Of a DNA stretch of 64,000 nt, positions 61,124-64,000 are shown piece after piece. Position numbers and translations under genes: made by a program. This DNA comes from Paenibacillus oleatilyticus (GTDB lineage Bacteria; Bacillota; Bacilli; Paenibacillales; NBRC-103111). The notes under the pieces are model-generated. The model was not told the origin of the DNA and ran no database searches. It saw only the letters and a program-made list of their open reading frames with translations. The first letter of the stretch is position 1. Each line of letters opens with the position of its first letter. Location: contig NZ_JAHNZO010000002.1 of NCBI RefSeq assembly GCF_018998565.1, positions 248,001-312,000 on the forward strand, read 5' to 3'.

Positions 61124-62030
61124 CCGGCTGTTTTCGATTACGATGATGCTATTGAACCACAAAAGAATAAGCGCAACGGACTTGGCCGCCCGGTTTGAAG
61201 TATCGCTCCGAACGATCTACAGAGACATGGAAACGATCAACCGGGCGGGCATTCCCGTCGTCTCTTTTTCCGGTTCGGACGGCGGGTACGAAATTATGCA
61301 GAGCTACCGGCTGGACAGACAATACTTGTCGCTCGAGGATTTGTATTCGATCTACAGTGCCTTGCGGGGGATGCAGTCCGCAACCGGCGATACGGGGATG
61401 GCGGAGCTTCTGGACCGGGTCGGCGCCCTGATCTCGGATAAGCTGCATGATCTTGATACGAGCGGGATGCTTCTTGACTTTGCTTCGGCATCCGGTCCCA
61501 AGGAGCATCTTCGCACGCTCCATCTTGCGATTAAGGAACTCCGATTGGTCCAATTGGATTATATGGATATTCACGGCGTGGAAACGCAGCGCATGGTCGA
61601 GCCGATGGGACTGTATTTGAAAAGCAATGCCTGGTACCTGTGGGGGTATTGCCGGGTTCGTTGCGCTTTGCGGGTCTTTCGGCTTTCCCGTATGAACCGG
61701 GTGCGGATGATGTCCGAAACGTTTAGCCGTCGCGGGCTATCGATAGAGGATGTCGATGCCGACCGCGTCCAGAGCGGTGCGGCTCCGTGCGTCTGTGTAC
61801 GCCTTCGTTTTCAAGCCGCGGTCAAAACGAGGGTAAGGGACGAATTTTTACCGGATCAGCTTAAGAGCGGTCCGGACGGAACGATCTTGGCCAATGCCTG
61901 CTATTATACGAAAGAAAGTGCGATTCGGCATCTGATGAGCTATGGCACGAACGTAACCTTGCTGGCCCCTTCCGAATTGGTTGACGACTTTCGCAGACAT
62001 ATCGCCGAGATCGCCAAGATGTATTCATAG
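61113..62030 (+). CDS. YafY-type HTH-WYL transcriptional regulator
   Basis: 305 residues from TTG at 61113, inside the end of the UvrA-like gene. N-terminal HTH_11 (MRLDRLFSITMMLLNHKRISATDLAARFEVSLRTIYRDMETI) and central WYL domain (the W-Y-L appears as WYLWGYCRVR), then a WCX-like C-terminus. WYL regulators respond to nucleic-acid or drug stress. Coupling to the UvrA-like ATPase and the operator at 58769 suggests an inducible DNA-protection unit. Confidence 0.92.
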   Translation: MRLDRLFSITMMLLNHKRISATDLAARFEVSLRTIYRDMETINRAGIPVVSFSGSDGGYEIMQSYRLDRQYLSLEDLYSIYSALRGMQSATGDTGMAELLDRVGALISDKLHDLDTSGMLLDFASASGPKEHLRTLHLAIKELRLVQLDYMDIHGVETQRMVEPMGLYLKSNAWYLWGYCRVRCALRVFRLSRMNRVRMMSETFSRRGLSIEDVDADRVQSGAAPCVCVRLRFQAAVKTRVRDEFLPDQLKSGPDGTILANACYYTKESAIRHLMSYGTNVTLLAPSELVDDFRRHIAEIAKMYS

Positions 62031-62039
62031 AATCACTGC

Positions 62040-62082
62040 AGGTGCAAGGTGTATAAAGAAATCTCGCAAAAACCTTGCACCT
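62040..62082 (+). terminator. Hairpin after the WYL regulator
   Basis: 11-bp perfect stem AGGTGCAAGGT (62040-62050) / ACCTTGCACCT (62072-62082) with a 21-base loop. No strong T run follows, so termination efficiency is uncertain. Confidence 0.5.
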
Positions 62083-62151
62083 GATCCAATTTTGAATCTC
62101 GATTTCTCACATTTTTGAAATGTTGTCGGAGTGGCACCCCCTATCTACATA

Positions 62152-62180
62152 TTGACAATAGTTTGATGTAAAACTATAAT
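62152..62180 (+). promoter_or_regulatory. Consensus promoter with MarR operator; leaderless start
   Basis: TTGACA (62152-62157), 17 bases, TATAAT (62175-62180): a perfect sigma-A promoter. Dyad ATAGTTT-GATGTA-AAACTAT fills the spacer. The ATG of the MarR gene is at 62187, seven bases past the -10, where transcription should begin, so the mRNA is predicted to be leaderless or nearly so. Confidence 0.8.
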
Positions 62181-62186
62181 GAGGCC

Positions 62187-62609
62187 ATGAGAATAAAAGA
62201 TGGTATATCATTAATTTCCAAAATACGAGAGAAGGTCAATCGACTCATTGTATCCGAGATGATGGAACACGGGGTAGAGGGTATTGTAACTTCACATGGT
62301 GATATCCTCCATGCTCTATTTAAGAAGCCAAGACTTACTATGGCAGAGATTGCCGAGAAGATTGGCAGGGATAAATCAACCGTAACGGCACTTGTGGATA
62401 AATTGGTCAGACTCGGTTATGTGGCAAAGGAAAGAGACACAGCGGATGCAAGAGTTGTTTATGTGACCTTAACTCACAAAGGGAATGAACTGAAACCTGT
62501 GTTCGAGGAAATATCCAATACAGTTATAGACGTTTTTTACTTAAACATCTCACAAAATGAACAGGAAGAGTTAGTAAGAATTTTAAATAAGATTTATAGT
62601 AACTTTTAA
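62187..62609 (+). CDS. MarR-family transcriptional regulator
   Basis: 140 residues. Winged helix LTMAEIAEKIGRDKSTVTALVDKLVRLGYVAKERDTADARVVYVTLT is the classic MarR block with the wing DxRxxxVxLT. AT-rich, unlike the WYL and selO genes around it. Operators with the same ATAGTTT half site lie in its own promoter and before the hydrolase gene, so it probably represses both. Confidence 0.9.
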   Translation: MRIKDGISLISKIREKVNRLIVSEMMEHGVEGIVTSHGDILHALFKKPRLTMAEIAEKIGRDKSTVTALVDKLVRLGYVAKERDTADARVVYVTLTHKGNELKPVFEEISNTVIDVFYLNISQNEQEELVRILNKIYSNF

Positions 62610-62623
62610 TTTTTTTTATTATT

Positions 62624-62645
62624 TAGTTTGACATCAAACTATAAT
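62624..62645 (+). promoter_or_regulatory. MarR operator overlapping the hydrolase promoter
   Basis: TAGTTTGA-CA-TCAAACTA (62624-62641) is a perfect palindrome sharing its half site with the operator at 62158. It runs into TATAAT (62640-62645), the candidate -10 for the hydrolase gene, so bound repressor would block transcription. Confidence 0.65.
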
Positions 62646-62666
62646 GGGTTATGGAGGGAAAATTGT

Positions 62667-63500
62667 ATGAAAAAAATCAAAATCTACAGAAGCATTGCTA
62701 AGTTGAAGCGTATCGATATGTTTTACTTTGATACAAAAACCGAAGGGCCACCTATTCTTTGTCTTCATGGAAGAAGGGGAAGAGCAGAAACCTGGTTTGA
62801 TTTTATCCAACACTATGGAGAACAATACAGAATTATCGCACCAGATCAGAGAGGACATGGATTGAGTAGTAAACCTATATCGAAATATACGGCTGAAGAA
62901 ATGGCCGAGGACATCATTCAACTATTAGATTTTTTAAAGATAGATTCCATCATTTTAGTAGGTCATTCCATGGGTGGAGCAGTAGCAGGATATTTAGCAG
63001 CGGTATATCCTGAGTACGTAAAAGCAGTAGCTATCCTTGACAAATCTGCATCAGGACCTGTAGAGCCAAACAAGGTAATGATAGATAAAAGCCAACTCCG
63101 TGACCCATTGACAAAAAATTGGCCCTTACCCTTTGCCACACGGAACGAAGCAATGAATTTTATTAGAAAGGCTGCGGATTCTAATTTGGAATATCAGTAT
63201 TTTATGAATAGTTTGGTGGAAACTGTAGAGGGGTATCAGATGATGTTCAGTTCACAGGCTATGGCTGCCAACATGGCGTATTATGAAAATTGGTTTCATC
63301 TATTACCGAGCATACAGTGTCTGGTATTGTTAATCAGAGCAAAAGGCAACCAAACAATATCGGACGAAGATTTTATTAGCATGCAATCCCTGATTCCGAA
63401 TTGTATTGCCCATGAAATGTCACATCCCGACCACAATGTTCATTTAAGTAACAAAGAAGAATTTTATGAATGGTTTGATATGTTTTTGAAAGGAATTTAA
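62667..63500 (+). CDS. Alpha/beta hydrolase
   Basis: 277 residues from ATG at 62667 behind GGAGGGAAAA. Oxyanion-hole LCLHGRRG, nucleophile Ser101 in GHSMGG, and His in SHPDHNVH near the C-terminus. The substrate is unknown; size and motifs fit esterases or C-C hydrolases of small molecules. It is AT-rich with its MarR partner, consistent with joint acquisition as a detoxification cassette. Confidence 0.87.
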   Translation: MKKIKIYRSIAKLKRIDMFYFDTKTEGPPILCLHGRRGRAETWFDFIQHYGEQYRIIAPDQRGHGLSSKPISKYTAEEMAEDIIQLLDFLKIDSIILVGHSMGGAVAGYLAAVYPEYVKAVAILDKSASGPVEPNKVMIDKSQLRDPLTKNWPLPFATRNEAMNFIRKAADSNLEYQYFMNSLVETVEGYQMMFSSQAMAANMAYYENWFHLLPSIQCLVLLIRAKGNQTISDEDFISMQSLIPNCIAHEMSHPDHNVHLSNKEEFYEWFDMFLKGI

Positions 63501-63607
63501 CAGGCAACAATATGCCCAAACGCGCTGGAAAGTGTATAATAAACTGGTAGAAGTAAACACTAAAACGGCGACTTGTATTTATTTTTGAACGATAAAAAGG
63601 AGATCCG

Positions 63608-64000
63608 ATGACTGAGAACAAAGCAATCATAGATCCGGGATGGAATTTCGATAACAGCTATGCCCGTCTGCCGGAAACGTTTTTTTCCAGGCTTGAGCCG
63701 GCCCCTGTCCGTTCGCCGAAGCTGATCGTTCTGAATGACTGGTTAGCGGCATCCCTGGGGTTGAACGTCGAGGCGCTGCAAGGCAGCGAGGGTGTAGCGG
63801 TGTTTGCAGGAAATCGTATTCCCGAAGGGGCCGCGCCTCTTGCCCAGGCTTACGCAGGGCATCAATTTGGCCATTTCACCATGCTGGGAGACGGCCGGGC
63901 CTTGCTGCTTGGCGAACAGATTACCCCCGACAATACGCGGGTAGATATTCAGCTCAAGGGATCGGGCAGGACGCCATATTCCCGCGGCGGAGACGGTCGG
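63608..64000 (+). CDS. selO: SelO (YdiU) protein adenylyltransferase, N-terminal part
   Basis: ATG at 63608 behind AAAAGGAG; the frame stays open for 131 codons to the right edge, so only about a quarter of the usual 480-490 residues is present. [37 protein letters not shown] and [14 protein letters not shown] are highly conserved SelO blocks. SelO is a pseudokinase-fold enzyme that AMPylates proteins in redox homeostasis. Confidence 0.93.
   Translation, partial: MTENKAIIDPGWNFDNSYARLPETFFSRLEPAPVRSPKLIVLNDWLAASLGLNVEALQGSEGVAVFAGNRIPEGAAPLAQAYAGHQFGHFTMLGDGRALLLGEQITPDNTRVDIQLKGSGRTPYSRGGDGR

Overview
The window looks like chromosome of a spore-forming Gram-positive bacterium of the Paenibacillus type. 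The evidence is strong AGGAGG ribosome sites, frequent GTG/TTG starts, YesM/YesN-type sensor-regulator pairs beside LplB/LplC-type sugar ABC permeases, a GH87 alpha-1,3-glucanase, HxlR, YafY and MarR regulators, and base composition that is moderately GC-rich apart from two AT-rich islands. No rRNA, tRNA, CRISPR array or intact insertion sequence was seen. Layout: 1-1026 is the start of an MFS transporter running off the left edge. 1389-11304 is a carbohydrate locus: histidine kinase, AraC-type response regulator, two permeases, a binding lipoprotein and a secreted multidomain alpha-1,3-glucanase. 11632-12587 is a divergent DoxX/HxlR pair. The centre, 12837-37132, is a single-strand, tightly packed run of 16 genes that I read as one biosynthetic operon. 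It holds a two-protein NRPS (C-A-T and C-A-T-C-T), a thioesterase, an acyl carrier protein with its own AMP-forming ligase, EtfB and a ferredoxin-EtfA fusion, an acyl-CoA dehydrogenase, a radical SAM aminomutase whose substrate-contact residues match glutamate 2,3-aminomutase, a PP-loop amidotransferase-like protein, an asparagine-synthetase homologue, a complete oxygen-sensitive 2-hydroxyacyl-CoA dehydratase system (two subunits plus ATP-dependent activator), a MATE exporter and a methyltransferase. An exact TGTGA-N6-TCACT FNR-type box lies upstream at the spacing expected for an FNR-activated promoter. This is the candidate undescribed system: a peptide made under oxygen limitation from beta-glutamate-type and reduced-acyl building blocks. 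Downstream, 37546-40868 holds a SnoaL-like protein, an NmrA-like reductase, a streptothricin-acetyltransferase-like GNAT and a phosphotransferase. 41062-48886 is a LacI-regulated LplABC-type transport operon ending in a large cytoplasmic glycoside hydrolase. 49815-54109 holds an MFS transporter and a second FNR-box operon (two DUF2249 proteins, a polytopic heme-copper-like membrane protein, a MIP18-type Fe-S assembly factor and a cupin). 54713-55710 and 62187-63500 are AT-rich MarR-plus-enzyme cassettes, probably acquired. Between them lie an amino-acid permease, a SUFU-domain protein and a UvrA-like ABC ATPase with its WYL regulator. The right edge cuts into selO. Three copies of a palindromic non-coding element (38979, 51147, 54167) sit in intergenic DNA, two of them flanked by duplicated hairpin sequence, which suggests a small mobile element that targets terminators. 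A second dispersed family of hairpins with a GGAAC/GTTCC inner stem occurs at 1316, 11543 and 12612.
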